NCBI RefSeq assembly: GCF_000620865.1 | Contig: NZ_KK211190.1 | Location: forward strand, 1,377,971 to 1,441,970 | Source: Exiguobacterium sibiricum 7-3 | GTDB lineage: Bacteria > Bacillota > Bacilli > Exiguobacteriales > Exiguobacteriaceae | DNA length: 64,000 bases | Reading direction: 5' to 3' | Shown: one piece after another, positions 28,091 through 35,834 of the stretch | Layout of the letters: the number at the start of each line of letters is the position of its first letter | Position numbering within the stretch: position 1 is the stretch's first letter | The notes under the pieces: model-generated | What the model saw: only the letters and a program-made list of their open reading frames with translations | Told to the model about the DNA's origin: nothing | Databases searched by the model: none | Program-made: the position numbers and the translations under genes

Positions 28091-28497
28091 CAAAATCGAA
28101 GACACCTGTAGAATATCCTTTTCAACGGGGAGAAAAAAATGAAGCGTTTGCGGCCTATTTCACGGGACAAAGTTATCTCCATCCGTTAGTCAATGATCCA
28201 AAACTTGAAATTGTGGTTGGACAGGTGACCTTTGAGCCGGGTTGTCGCAACCATTGGCACATTCATCGAGGAGGATACCAAATCTTACTCGTGACAGACG
28301 GAGAAGGGTGGTATCAAGAGATGGGGAAGCCGGCCCGTCTGTTGCGAAGCGGCGATACGGTCGTCACCCATGACGGCGTCAAACATTGGCACGGGGCGAC
28401 GTCAGACAGCTGGCTTTCGCACCTCACCATCACGGCAGGGACACCGGAATGGCTGGAACCGGTTGCGGAACAGGAATACGACGTGCTGAAGAAATAA
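28087..28497 (+). CDS. cupin-domain protein
   Basis: A 136-residue single-domain cupin. Motif 1 is NHWHIHRGGYQILLVTDGEGWYQ and motif 2 is LRSGDTVVTHDGVKHWHGA, giving three His plus candidate Glu/Gln metal ligands. Similar cupins are fused or linked to carboxymuconolactone decarboxylase-like proteins and have mandelonitrile lyase-like members. It is the last gene of the SDR operon, starting by ATGA overlap with the lipoprotein stop. Confidence 0.85.
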   Translation: MTKSKTPVEYPFQRGEKNEAFAAYFTGQSYLHPLVNDPKLEIVVGQVTFEPGCRNHWHIHRGGYQILLVTDGEGWYQEMGKPARLLRSGDTVVTHDGVKHWHGATSDSWLSHLTITAGTPEWLEPVAEQEYDVLKK

Positions 28498-28502
28498 AGT
28501 AA

Positions 28503-28552
28503 AACGAGGTCTATGCTCAGTCCGTCATCTGGACTAGAGCGTAGACCTCGTT
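28503..28552 (+). terminator. hairpin ending the SDR operon
   Basis: AACGAGGTCTATGCTC pairs with AGCGTAGACCTCGTT (a G-T wobble and a small mismatch). The T tract is weak, but the stem is long. Confidence 0.65.
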
Positions 28553-28571
28553 GTCGTTTGGAGTGGGGAAA

Positions 28572-29042
28572 TTAAAACGAACTTCCGAGTGTCCAGAAGG
28601 AATCACCCAGTTGCTGCATCAGTTCGTTGGCCCGGCTTTCGATGCTTTCCGGTAACGTCGCTTGACTAAAGTAGGCCAAATCAAGACTTTCTCCGTCAAG
28701 CATCGCAAGCGTCCCCGTGACGTTTTGGGCATGATAGAGATGAATGACACCGTGCACTTCATCGCCGTTCGGGTACTGGTAGTAAAAGCGAGGACCAGAG
28801 AAGACACCGATCAGTTCCAGTTGATTTGTATGTAATCCAGTCTCTTCCTGCAGTTCACGGATGGCGACTTCTTCGAGCGTTTCGCCGAGTTCCATCGATC
28901 CGCCTGGCAGTCCCCAGTCGAGCGTATCGGACCGGTGTTGGAACAAAACTTCCTGCTGGTCATTTGTCACAAGGACGGTAGCGCCGACACTGATGATCGG
29001 ACGACTGCCGATATGTTGCCGTAATTCTGAGATGTATCCCAC
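28572..29042 (-). CDS. Nudix hydrolase
   Basis: A 156-residue Nudix protein. The Nudix box GGSMELGETLEEVAIRELQEETGL is complete (G-x5-E-x7-REL-x2-EE-x-GL), so it should hydrolyse a nucleoside diphosphate-linked substrate with Mg2+. Start GTG 29042 has AAAGGA about nine bases upstream. It is followed on the same strand by no gene; the SDR to its right is a separate gene 46 bases upstream. Confidence 0.9.
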   Translation of the reverse strand: MGYISELRQHIGSRPIISVGATVLVTNDQQEVLFQHRSDTLDWGLPGGSMELGETLEEVAIRELQEETGLHTNQLELIGVFSGPRFYYQYPNGDEVHGVIHLYHAQNVTGTLAMLDGESLDLAYFSQATLPESIESRANELMQQLGDSFWTLGSSF

Positions 29043-29087
29043 TTAAATCAATCCTTTCTTTTTTCAACGTTTTGATAATATGGGTGT

Positions 29088-29720
29088 TTACCGTGCGAAT
29101 CCGCCTTCGGCATGGATGACTTGACCAGTGATCCAGGCCGCGTCTTCACTGACAAGAAACGCAATCGTCCGGGCAGCGTCCTCCGGTGTCCCGATCCGTC
29201 CGAACGGAAACTGCGGTATCAGGTGGGTCCGGATGTCATCCGTCATCCAGGTCGAATCGGTTGGTCCGAGATCCTGACCGGATGTCAAATTGACGATTCG
29301 CCCATCCTGCAAACCCGCCTCGGCAAACGTCCGCGCGAACAACGTCGACAACAGGACGGTACTTCGGACATTGACGGCGTAATGGGCATCGAGCGACGAG
29401 ACGTCAAGCGTGGTGAGATCCGTTTGTGTCGAATGCGCGGCATTGTTGATCAGGACGGACGGGGTGCCGAGAGTCGAGCACGTATGCGCAAGCACACGTT
29501 CTGCAGCATTCGGCGCCGACAGGTCAATTTCGAGCGCCTCGCTTTGAAAACCGTTTACCGCCAGTTCTGCTTGGAACGTCTTGATCCATTCGAGATCCGC
29601 CTTCCAATATGTAAAACAAATCGTCATCCCTTCGGCTGCGAGCTTCCGGCAAATGGCTGTGCCGATATCACGCGGGTGGCTTGCACCGGTGACGAGGGCG
29701 ATCCGGGGAGTATGTGACAT
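29088..29720 (-). CDS. SDR-family protein lacking the catalytic YxxxK segment (probably inactive)
   Basis: A 210-residue protein with a normal SDR N-terminus (IALVTGASHPRDIGTAICRKL, INNAA) and C-terminus (FPFGRIGTPEDAARTIAFLVSEDAAWITGQVIHAEGG). The middle is missing: LTSGQDLGP is joined directly to TDSTWMTDDIR, whereas a full SDR has about 40 residues there, including YxxxK and the following N..NPG. This fits an in-frame internal deletion at about 29262-29268. The reading frame is intact and translated, but the catalytic Tyr and Lys are absent. Confidence 0.8.
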   Translation of the reverse strand: MSHTPRIALVTGASHPRDIGTAICRKLAAEGMTICFTYWKADLEWIKTFQAELAVNGFQSEALEIDLSAPNAAERVLAHTCSTLGTPSVLINNAAHSTQTDLTTLDVSSLDAHYAVNVRSTVLLSTLFARTFAEAGLQDGRIVNLTSGQDLGPTDSTWMTDDIRTHLIPQFPFGRIGTPEDAARTIAFLVSEDAAWITGQVIHAEGGFAR

Positions 29721-29867
29721 AACAGCGCCTCCAGTTCAACTAAGTATATGCTTGTTCATCTTACCGCTCCCGAAGGAACAACGTCTAGAGAAAAGAGGGA
29801 TTTTTTTACAAAAAAGACAAGAGGTCTTGATTTTCAAGTGATATGATGGGATATGAGGTGGTCGAAC

Positions 29868-30404
29868 ATGACAGAACGTAAATATGCCGCCCGATCATCG
29901 TGGAAGCGGATCGTAAAACGGCATTACCGGGAACGGTATCTTGAGACGACATCGTTTACGGGATACGTGACCCGGCTTGATCTTATCGAAGTAACGCATC
30001 CGTTATTGGTTCGTTATTCGGAGCAGGAGATTCAGATTGTTGGCGACGGTTATTCCTGGCTCCAACAGTTTCCGGCAGGGCAGAAGCACGTCGTCACGAC
30101 GATGTTCAATGCACACGGACAGGTTGTTCAATCGTACATCGATATTTGTCTTCGACATGGGCGGGATACGACCGGGATTTTCTGGGACGATTTATTTTTG
30201 GATCTGGTTTTGTTGCCGTCCGGCGAGTGCCTGATTTTGGATGCGGATGAGTTGGAGACGGCGCGGGAAACAGGATTGGTCAATCAGGACCAGTACGCGT
30301 CAGCGTGGATGGAAGTCGAGATGTTGCAACATCAAATCAGGACGAAAGAGCTGTTGTTCCAACCGCTAGCCCGTGTGCACCATGATTTACTGAATGAAGC
30401 GTGA
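29868..30404 (+). CDS. DUF402-family protein (nucleoside di/triphosphatase-like)
   Basis: A 178-residue DUF402 protein. The visible landmarks are AARSSWKRIVKRHY, GDGYSWLQQFP, FNAHGQVVQSYIDIC and DLFLDLVLLPSGECLILDADELETARETG, including the acidic motif that binds metal in this fold. Relatives hydrolyse nucleoside di- or triphosphates. ATG 29868 is preceded by GAGGTGG; ATG 29853 is part of that site. It is followed by a strong terminator. Confidence 0.85.
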   Translation: MTERKYAARSSWKRIVKRHYRERYLETTSFTGYVTRLDLIEVTHPLLVRYSEQEIQIVGDGYSWLQQFPAGQKHVVTTMFNAHGQVVQSYIDICLRHGRDTTGIFWDDLFLDLVLLPSGECLILDADELETARETGLVNQDQYASAWMEVEMLQHQIRTKELLFQPLARVHHDLLNEA

Positions 30405-30412
30405 CTAAAAGA

Positions 30413-30452
30413 ACCCCATCCCGTTGATTAGATAGATCGTCAACAGGATGGG
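30413..30452. terminator. bidirectional terminator
   Basis: CCCCATCCCGTTGA pairs with TCAACAGGATGGGG (one mismatch). It separates the DUF402 gene from the small minus-strand gene at 30487-30570. Confidence 0.75.
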
Positions 30453-30486
30453 GAATTTGAAGTGATTGCAGTCTCGCGAGATACGT

Positions 30487-30570
30487 CTAAACGATTTTGT
30501 TATGGTTATTATAGAGGACAAACAGAACGATACTGATGACGGCTAAGGCGACCACGATGAGCGCCATCAT
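30487..30570 (-). CDS. 27-residue single-helix membrane peptide
   Basis: A short open frame MMALIVVALAVISIVLFVLY plus NNHNKIV, one hydrophobic helix with a short polar tail. The ribosome binding site AAAAAAGGAG (30581-30590) lies ten bases from ATG 30570 and thirteen from ATG 30567. No longer gene uses this stretch. It looks like a genuine membrane microprotein. Function unknown. Confidence 0.6.
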   Translation of the reverse strand: MMALIVVALAVISIVLFVLYNNHNKIV

Positions 30571-30727
30571 GATGGTTCATCTCCTTTTTTCTACTGCAAC
30601 ACGATAAATTCCGTTAGTTATCTTTACCCGAAAATCAGCAAAATGAGTAAGTTGTCTGAAGAAATCTGTTACCAAATGGAGACAACTGATAAGAAGTCGT
30701 CTCTTAATCGTCAAGGAGGACATCAAT

Positions 30728-31390
30728 ATGAAACAGGCGTATATCTTTGATATGGACGGCACGTTATTTCAAACGAACCGGATTCTTGGTCATGCGCTGG
30801 AGGATGTCTTTGCTTTCCTGCGTGAACAGGGTCGGTGGACGAAAGAGACGCCGCTCGCCGAATATCGGGCGATCATGGGCGTACCGTTGCCGGAAGTCTG
30901 GCGGACGTTGTTGCCGGCACATACGGAGGCGGACCGGGCGCAGGCCAATCAAATCTTTCAAGACGCATTGATCCGCCATATTGAACAGGGGCATGGTGCC
31001 TTGTATCCGGGGGCGGAAGAAGTACTGGCTGCGTTACAGGCAAACGGACATGCTGTGTATATCGCGAGTAACGGCTGGGAAGTATATGTAGCGGCCATCG
31101 TTCGGCAGTATTCACTTGACCGTTGGCTCGACGGTGTCTACAGCATCGAAGACGTTTCCTCGTCGCAAAAAAGTGATCTGGTTGCGCATATCTTGTCGCA
31201 TCATCGGTTAAAGGAAACGGTTGTCGTCGGAGACCGGATATCTGATTTTCAGGCGGCTAAAGTCAACGGGTTACCGGCAATCGGCTGCCGGTTCGATTTC
31301 TCAAACGAAGCCGAGCTGGCACAGGCCGATGCCGTCGTTGAGGATTTGCGGGAAATCGTTCAGATTGATATCACGGCAATGACTACATGA
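30728..31390 (+). CDS. HAD-superfamily phosphatase (phosphoglycolate phosphatase-like)
   Basis: A 220-residue HAD subfamily IA enzyme. Motif I is FDMDGTLF (nucleophile Asp), motif II ASN in AVYIASNGWEVY, Lys in SSSQKSDLV and motif IV VVVGDRISDFQAA. A helical cap follows motif I. It dephosphorylates small phosphate esters; the natural substrate is unknown. ATG 30728 follows AAGGAGGACATCA. It is convergent with the remnant of the methyltransferase gene. Confidence 0.9.
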   Translation: MKQAYIFDMDGTLFQTNRILGHALEDVFAFLREQGRWTKETPLAEYRAIMGVPLPEVWRTLLPAHTEADRAQANQIFQDALIRHIEQGHGALYPGAEEVLAALQANGHAVYIASNGWEVYVAAIVRQYSLDRWLDGVYSIEDVSSSQKSDLVAHILSHHRLKETVVVGDRISDFQAAKVNGLPAIGCRFDFSNEAELAQADAVVEDLREIVQIDITAMTT

Positions 31391-31404
31391 AGTCTTGAAT
31401 ACAG

Positions 31405-31449
31405 TAAAACCGGTGTTGCCTTCCAAAGATGAAGGCGACACCGGTTTTA
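31405..31449. terminator. bidirectional terminator
   Basis: AAAACCGGTGT-TGCCTTC pairs with GAAGGCGACACCGGTTTT. It ends the HAD gene and, on the other strand, formerly the methyltransferase gene. Confidence 0.85.
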
Positions 31450-31468
31450 TTTCGTCGGATCGGTGTTT

Positions 31469-31628
31469 CTAGAACAGACCCGTCCACAGGCCGGACAGTC
31501 CGAAGACGGAATCGGTTGGAGCAGCCTTTTGCATCAAGCGGATGTCACGCACAGCGAACGTATCGAAAATCGACCGCAGTGCCGAGACCGCCGTTTAGAC
31601 TCCGTTACCGGTAGACATCCCAGTCGGT
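31469..31628 (-). pseudogene. C-terminal half of the methyltransferase split by the prophage
   Basis: Minus-strand remnant cut off from its N-terminal half at 42415-42939. One frame reads DWDVYR, then a TAA, then RSLNGGLGT; a shifted frame continues ALRSIFDTFAVRDIRLMQKA and VFGLSGLWTGLF before the stop at 31469. These are the family's C-terminal landmarks (DWEVYRERSL.GGLG, F.V..IRRM, LFG..FLWTALF). The stop and at least one frameshift show that it decayed after the insertion. It ends exactly at the shared core CTAA (31629-31632). Confidence 0.8.
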
Positions 31629-31652
31629 CTAAGCCTGCATTCAGGGACGACC
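31629..31652. other. left attachment site (attL, phage arm)
   Basis: The core CTAA (31629-31632) is followed by GCCTGCATTC and AGGGACGACC (31643-31652). The same core stands at 42411-42414 in the right end, next to the inverse arm GGTCGTCCCT. Confidence 0.75.
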
Positions 31653-31697
31653 CGTCTTATAATCAAATCACTAAATAAAAAGAAGTTTCAATTCTTG

Positions 31698-31725
31698 CCT
31701 GACAAATTGTAAAAGAACAATACAA
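31698..31725 (+). promoter_or_regulatory. probable promoter of the integrase remnant
   Basis: CTGACA, a 16-base spacer and TACAAT lie about 30 bases upstream of the recombinase fragment, just inside attL. Confidence 0.45.
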
Positions 31726-31751
31726 TACGGGTAGCAAGGTTTGAAACATAA

Positions 31752-32273
31752 ATGAAAGATGATTTGATTATGAAAGAAATTAAAGAAGTAGCCATCTATT
31801 TACGTTTAAGTCGTGACGAAGAAAAAGTAGGAGTTGAAGAAATTCTCAAAAATCACTGGAACACATTAGGGGGTTTATGCAAAAAGAACGGGTGGCACTT
31901 TACTACATATCAATTCGTCGGCGAGATGTTGGATCAGGCTATCGTGAAACTTAATCGAGATGGACGACCACCGATCCTCCATTCTGATCAAGGGTTGCAC
32001 TATCAATATCGTTCGTTCACCAGAACACTCCAAGAGCATGGCATCACCCAAAGTATGTCCCGAAAGGGAAACTGTCTCGATAACGCAGCTATGGAGAGTT
32101 TCTTCGCCTTGCTCAAGTCTGAACTTCTCTATCTTAAGAAGTTCGACGATATGAATCATTTCAAATGTGAACTTGAACGCTACATCGATTACTATAATCA
32201 TCGTCGTATCAAGATAAAATTAAAACACCTGAGCCCGGTAGAATACCGGACCCAGGTGCTTGAGGTCGCATAG
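31752..32273 (+). pseudogene. chimera: serine integrase N-terminus fused to IS3 transposase C-terminus
   Basis: One open frame of 173 codons made from two genes. Residues about 8-58 ([20 protein letters not shown] and on to TTYQFVGE) are the catalytic start of a large serine recombinase, with the nucleophile serine in LRLSRDE. From residue 59, at about base 31926, it becomes the end of an IS3/IS150-family DDE transposase: [54 protein letters not shown]. The recombinase lacks all DNA-binding parts and the transposase lacks its first Asp, so neither can work. Start could be ATG 31752 or 31770. Confidence 0.8.
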
Positions 32274-32310
32274 TAAATTATTTATTGTCTAACTTTTTTG
32301 GTTCAGTTCA
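31926..32310 (+). mobile_element. IS3-family (IS150 group) remnant with right end
   Basis: The last third of an IS3-type transposase gene, ended by the right terminal repeat at about 32286-32310 (TGTCTAACTTTTTTGGTTCA then GTTCA). The left end and the first two thirds are missing, removed by a deletion that joined it to the integrase gene. Confidence 0.75.
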
Positions 32311-32335
32311 TATGCCTAGGCGTTTTTAGTGATGT

Positions 32336-32661
32336 TTAATTTTTATTAGTCAATTTGTTTCTTATAATAATTTCAGCCTTGAATTCTACAACTTGTTGAA
32401 TGAGCGTATTTATTACATCTGCAGTGTCTTTACAATCAATTGACCCACTTTGAGCATTTGTAACTTTATATGCCTTCAAATCATTGTTTAATTCAAGACG
32501 ATACTCAAATCTTTTTCATACAAAAAATGAATTTTGCCGTTTTTTTGATTATACAAATTTTCTTGGGAAATACGGTAATTGTTTTGCTTAAAATAACTTT
32601 CAGCAATTGCGATGACCATTTCTAATAATTTCTTTTGTGATTCAATGTTAGTGTTTGTCAT
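32336..32661 (-). pseudogene. small hypothetical gene with one frameshift
   Basis: AGGAGGAATTATTATT precedes ATG 32661. The frame runs MTNTNIESQKKLLEMVIAIA and on to KIHFLYEKD and stops early. One base later the other frame continues FEYRLELNNDLKAYKVTNAQ and on to IIIRNKLTNKN, with the stop at 32336. A lost A in a run of A (GAAAAAG near 32515) restores a 108-residue protein. I recognise no family. It is downstream of the 210-residue gene on the same strand. Confidence 0.65.
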
Positions 32662-32758
32662 AATAATAATTCCTCCTGTTTTTTGATTACAGGCCTATTA
32701 TATTGAAGTTTTTCAAAATGTCAGGAAGGAAATAATAAAACACCAACCCGAAGGAATG

Positions 32759-33391
32759 CTAAAAAATAAGTGGACTGACTTGAATGATACCCAGTAAAGA
32801 TTTTAATTCTTCTTCTGGCATTTTCTCAATTAGTTCTTTGTATCGGTGTTGATTCGGCAATAATACAGTAGCTTTTTTAATATCAAAATGAAATTCGTCA
32901 ACTGGCATACGCCATTCTCGTTCATGAGTCCAATCAATTATATTATCTTTAGTTGAGATATTGAAATCGACAATACGCCAATGCTCCTCAGGTGGCAATA
33001 TCTTTTTTGCAATTTCTTTTTCTTCATACAGCACAGGTCGACCACCATTTTGAAATACGTAAGTTTTTGGAAATGCTACGCCCACGTAAGTATAACGTAT
33101 TTTTCCTCCAAGCTCATCATGATACATATTTTCATGAGCAACATTTTGAACGATGCCAGAAATAGGAGCATCTTGAAAACATACTGCTTTTCTATTTCCA
33201 GTTATGAATCCCGATTCTGTAGTACTCCCATTGATTTTTCCTTCTTTTAAAATCTTTAATAAACGGTCCAAAGCATTAGTTGTAACTTTTCCATTTTCAT
33301 CAAGCTCAGCTTTTGTTAAGTGATAAACAAAACCGCTAATATCAGTTCGTGATTGTATTCGTCTTTGCCATTTATCAACGTTGAATCCCAT
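32759..33391 (-). CDS. prophage accessory protein, DUF2971/AbiGi-like pattern (tentative)
   Basis: A 210-residue soluble protein. The pattern FVYHLTKAEL, KILKEGKINGS, AVCFQDAPISGI, YVGVAFPKTYVFQNGGRPVLYEE and HEREWRMP resembles proteins grouped as DUF2971 or the AbiGi-type abortive-infection family; this is from memory and not certain. ATG 33391 is the start, with GGGAGG seven bases upstream. It lies 84 bases downstream of a 97-residue gene on the same strand, suggesting a two-gene unit. The frame is undamaged, in contrast to the phage structural genes nearby. Confidence 0.6.
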   Translation of the reverse strand: MGFNVDKWQRRIQSRTDISGFVYHLTKAELDENGKVTTNALDRLLKILKEGKINGSTTESGFITGNRKAVCFQDAPISGIVQNVAHENMYHDELGGKIRYTYVGVAFPKTYVFQNGGRPVLYEEKEIAKKILPPEEHWRIVDFNISTKDNIIDWTHEREWRMPVDEFHFDIKKATVLLPNQHRYKELIEKMPEEELKSLLGIIQVSPLIF

Positions 33392-33475
33392 AATCAAACC
33401 TCCCGAATAATATCATTCAATTATATCAAAATTGGAAAATGTTAGAAATATAAAAAGCGCCCCAAATGGAGTACT

Positions 33476-33769
33476 TTACCGATACCTCATAAGATGTTTT
33501 ACATTCTCATCTGAAATAAAAGGTTTCTCTATTTTAAGTTTAGCCATCAAATCGCTCGTAGCTTCTTGATTGAGATAAAACAATTGATGAAGGATATAGG
33601 CTTTCGCTTCATCGTTGTATTCTTTTGCAATAGCTGCATTTCGTTTCACGCCATCGACCTTAGAAATAGAGTTATTTTCTAAGTTGTTGAAAAAATAGTC
33701 GTAACTGTTTATACCAAGATTGTTTGTATGATTCTTCATTTCTAGAATCTGTTCAATAGTCATTTTCAT
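33476..33769 (-). CDS. 97-residue prophage protein upstream of the 210-residue gene
   Basis: Small, largely helical, hydrophilic protein (MTIEQILEMKNHTNNLGINS at the start, KEYNDEAKAYILHQLFYLNQE in the middle). AGGAG lies seven bases before ATG 33769. I recognise no family. Its position just upstream of the 210-residue gene would fit an antitoxin or immunity role, but nothing in the sequence proves this. Confidence 0.6.
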   Translation of the reverse strand: MKMTIEQILEMKNHTNNLGINSYDYFFNNLENNSISKVDGVKRNAAIAKEYNDEAKAYILHQLFYLNQEATSDLMAKLKIEKPFISDENVKHLMRYR

Positions 33770-33834
33770 GTAATCACTCCTTTTTTTATTAAGTATAACT
33801 GTTATGGGAAATTTTTATGAATCATCGAAAATAA

Positions 33835-34071
33835 AATACTGAAAAAAACATTGGCAACATAATCGAAAACGCTACTGAAGAATACTTCAATAATTTTAAT
33901 AACAGGCAATTGATGATGAGTTTTTCAACTGAATTGTATGATTTATTTTTTTAAAATTTTGACTACGAGACGTTTGAACGATTGCATAAAAAACATATGG
34001 AAGATGTCAAAAAAGTTTATAACAAAGCACTTGATGAAATTGTGGCAAATAACTTACCGGATATGTTCTAA
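33835..34071 (+). pseudogene. decayed small phage gene with in-frame stop
   Basis: The frame NIGNIIENATEEYFNNFNNR then LMMSFSTELYDLFF is stopped by TAA at 33952-33954 and continues in the same frame as NFDYETFERLHKKHMEDVKK to the stop at 34069. No start codon with a ribosome binding site is visible. Unidentified. Confidence 0.5.
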
Positions 34072-34090
34072 AAAACGGAGGAAAACTAAA

Positions 34091-34192
34091 ATGAAATATA
34101 ATACAAAAAATAAACTAAGTGAAACATTTGCAAATCGCCTAATCGAAAAACAAAAAGCAGATGCTATAACAGTATCGAAAGTAGGCAAATAA
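34091..34192 (+). CDS. 33-residue phage-type small protein
   Basis: MKYNTKNKLSETFANRLIEK plus QKADAITVSKVGK, preceded by CGGAGGAAAACTAAA. A short basic peptide; function unknown. Confidence 0.5.
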   Translation: MKYNTKNKLSETFANRLIEKQKADAITVSKVGK

Positions 34193-34193
34193 T

Positions 34194-34394
34194 ATGAGAA
34201 AAGTTGAGAATTTAAACAGAGCATTGAAACTCTTGGAATATCAATCCATAACCTTAGGCAACGAAATTATAGCTGGCTACAACGGTGAAACAATCATCGT
34301 TAAAGCAACAGATGATTTATACGTCATTAAAATTGGTTACAACGAAACCGATGTGCTAAGAAAACAAACAGTGAAACGAAAGCTGCATATTTAA
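34194..34394 (+). CDS. 66-residue hypothetical protein
   Basis: Begins one base after the stop of the 33-residue gene, with only a weak AGTAGG upstream, so coupling is likely. Small alpha/beta sequence (ALKLLEYQSITLGNEIIAGY, DDLYVIKIGYNETDVL). Not recognised. Confidence 0.5.
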   Translation: MRKVENLNRALKLLEYQSITLGNEIIAGYNGETIIVKATDDLYVIKIGYNETDVLRKQTVKRKLHI

Positions 34395-34477
34395 TTTAAG
34401 TAAATTCATTCCATTTTAGTAGATGCAATATGCTAAAATGTTTTTAACATACTATTAATGGAAACGAGGATGAACTA

Positions 34478-35215
34478 ATGATTGAACAAGAAGAATACGG
34501 GGAAAGATTCATAGTATTCATTGATATATTAGGTTTTCGTGAACATATTAATAAAACAGTTCAAGACTCTGAATACTTTATCAAATTAAAAGATACCTTA
34601 AATTTCATTGCTGATTTAAAAAAAGAAAACGATGCTGAAAAAGAAAGAATGGGAAAAGAAATAACAGTGTTTTCTGATTCTATTGTAATTTCCTATCCAG
34701 TAGAACAAAAAGGATCTGCTTTTTTCTTGATTTTAGATGTTGTCCACATTCAATTAGATATGATGCAAAAAGGAATTTTAATGCGTGGAGGATTAACAGT
34801 AGGGAAACTTTGTCACAATGACAACATTGTATATGGTCCTGCAATGATAAAAGCTTATGAATTGGAAACAAATGTAGCAATATATCCTCGAGTAGTTGTT
34901 AGTCAAAATATACTTGAAATAGCTGCAATCAATGCATCTCCCCAACATACACCAAAAGAAGAGCTTCAATGGGTAATGAGTATGCTTGATATAGACAGAG
35001 ATGGTCAATTTTATGTAGACTTTTTGAGTCAAGGTCAGGAAGCAAATGATCATGCTACATACATAGATGCTTTATATAATATTAGGAAGCTAATTGTAGA
35101 TGAATTATCAGATGATCCTAGACCACCTGTTCGAATGAAGTATGAATGGTTAAAAAGTAGATTTAATACAATAGTAGAAAATGTACTGAAAGAAACAGAT
35201 TTGATAATTGAATAA
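34478..35215 (+). CDS. class III nucleotidyl cyclase-fold protein
   Basis: A 245-residue soluble protein. The N-terminal FIVFIDILGFREHI matches the first metal-binding strand of class III cyclase domains (F.DI.GFT). ITVFSDSIVISYP has the position of the second metal Asp. GILMRGGLTVGKL followed by VYGPAMIKAYELETNVAIYP and RVVVSQ matches the cyclase run RIGIHTG..yGpaVn.A.rle..A..g.i.vS. No membrane or sensor domain is attached. Similar stand-alone proteins occur in phage and defence regions, and Pycsar systems use cyclases of this fold, but activity is not shown. ATG 34478 has ACGAGGATG upstream. Confidence 0.65.
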   Translation: MIEQEEYGERFIVFIDILGFREHINKTVQDSEYFIKLKDTLNFIADLKKENDAEKERMGKEITVFSDSIVISYPVEQKGSAFFLILDVVHIQLDMMQKGILMRGGLTVGKLCHNDNIVYGPAMIKAYELETNVAIYPRVVVSQNILEIAAINASPQHTPKEELQWVMSMLDIDRDGQFYVDFLSQGQEANDHATYIDALYNIRKLIVDELSDDPRPPVRMKYEWLKSRFNTIVENVLKETDLIIE

Positions 35216-35227
35216 AGTGATAAACTT

Positions 35228-35258
35228 TAGAGCCTTCTTAAATGAAAGGCTCTTTTTT
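35228..35258 (+). terminator. terminator of the cyclase-fold gene
   Basis: AGAGCCTT pairs with AAGGCTCT and a T run follows. Confidence 0.85.
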
Positions 35259-35389
35259 GATTTAATTAGAAAATATTACAAGAATTCTCGTCATAGTAGA
35301 AAACATCTTAGGGACTTTTAGGATACAGGGCTGTGACCTTTTCACCACCAATCCGATTATTTGAAATTTTGAAAGGTGAGTAGTTGAAA

Positions 35390-35834
35390 ATGCCAATAAT
35401 TCAAAAATGTAGCAAGTGTGGTGAAAAGTACGAATACGGTAAGAAATGTTCCTGCTATCAATTGCAAAACAAGAAATAAAGAGGCAGCTGTATAAGGAAA
35501 AAAGATACTTTCTACTTCGATGGACCTTGGCGAGATTTGCGAGAAGAAAAACTTGTAGGGTTTGGAGTCAATTGTCAAAGATGCTTGATTAAATACAATT
35601 TTATTATTACTTACTAAAAATCTTCAAGGACATCATTTAGTACCTCGCAGTAAAAGCAAAGATTCGGAATTGAATCCAAACAAAATTGTAATAATATGTA
35701 AATATTGTAACCTTCAATTGAAAGATAGCGGCATTGTTGATTGGGATAGAGCGAAAGAGGAAAGATTAGATATGAATCATTATTTGCAGGAGGAAAATAC
35801 ATGGGAGCAACAACTAAATCTGCTAAACATTTAA
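35390..35834 (+). pseudogene. phage HNH endonuclease, frameshifted
   Basis: Three pieces in different frames: the N-terminus MPIIQKCSKCGEKYEYGKKC (ATG 35390, stop at 35479), then FDGPWRDLREEKLVGFGVNC with QRCLIKYN, then KNLQGHHLVPRSKDSELNPN and IICKYCNLQLKDSG. These match the phage HNH endonuclease found just before the terminase genes: CxxC zinc pairs and the HH of the active site. At least two frameshifts and a stop make it non-functional. Its last codons overlap the TerS start. Confidence 0.75.

Noticed and set aside
31463-31678. 71-codon plus-strand frame at the left prophage boundary
   Set aside because: It is the reverse of the methyltransferase C-terminal remnant and attL.
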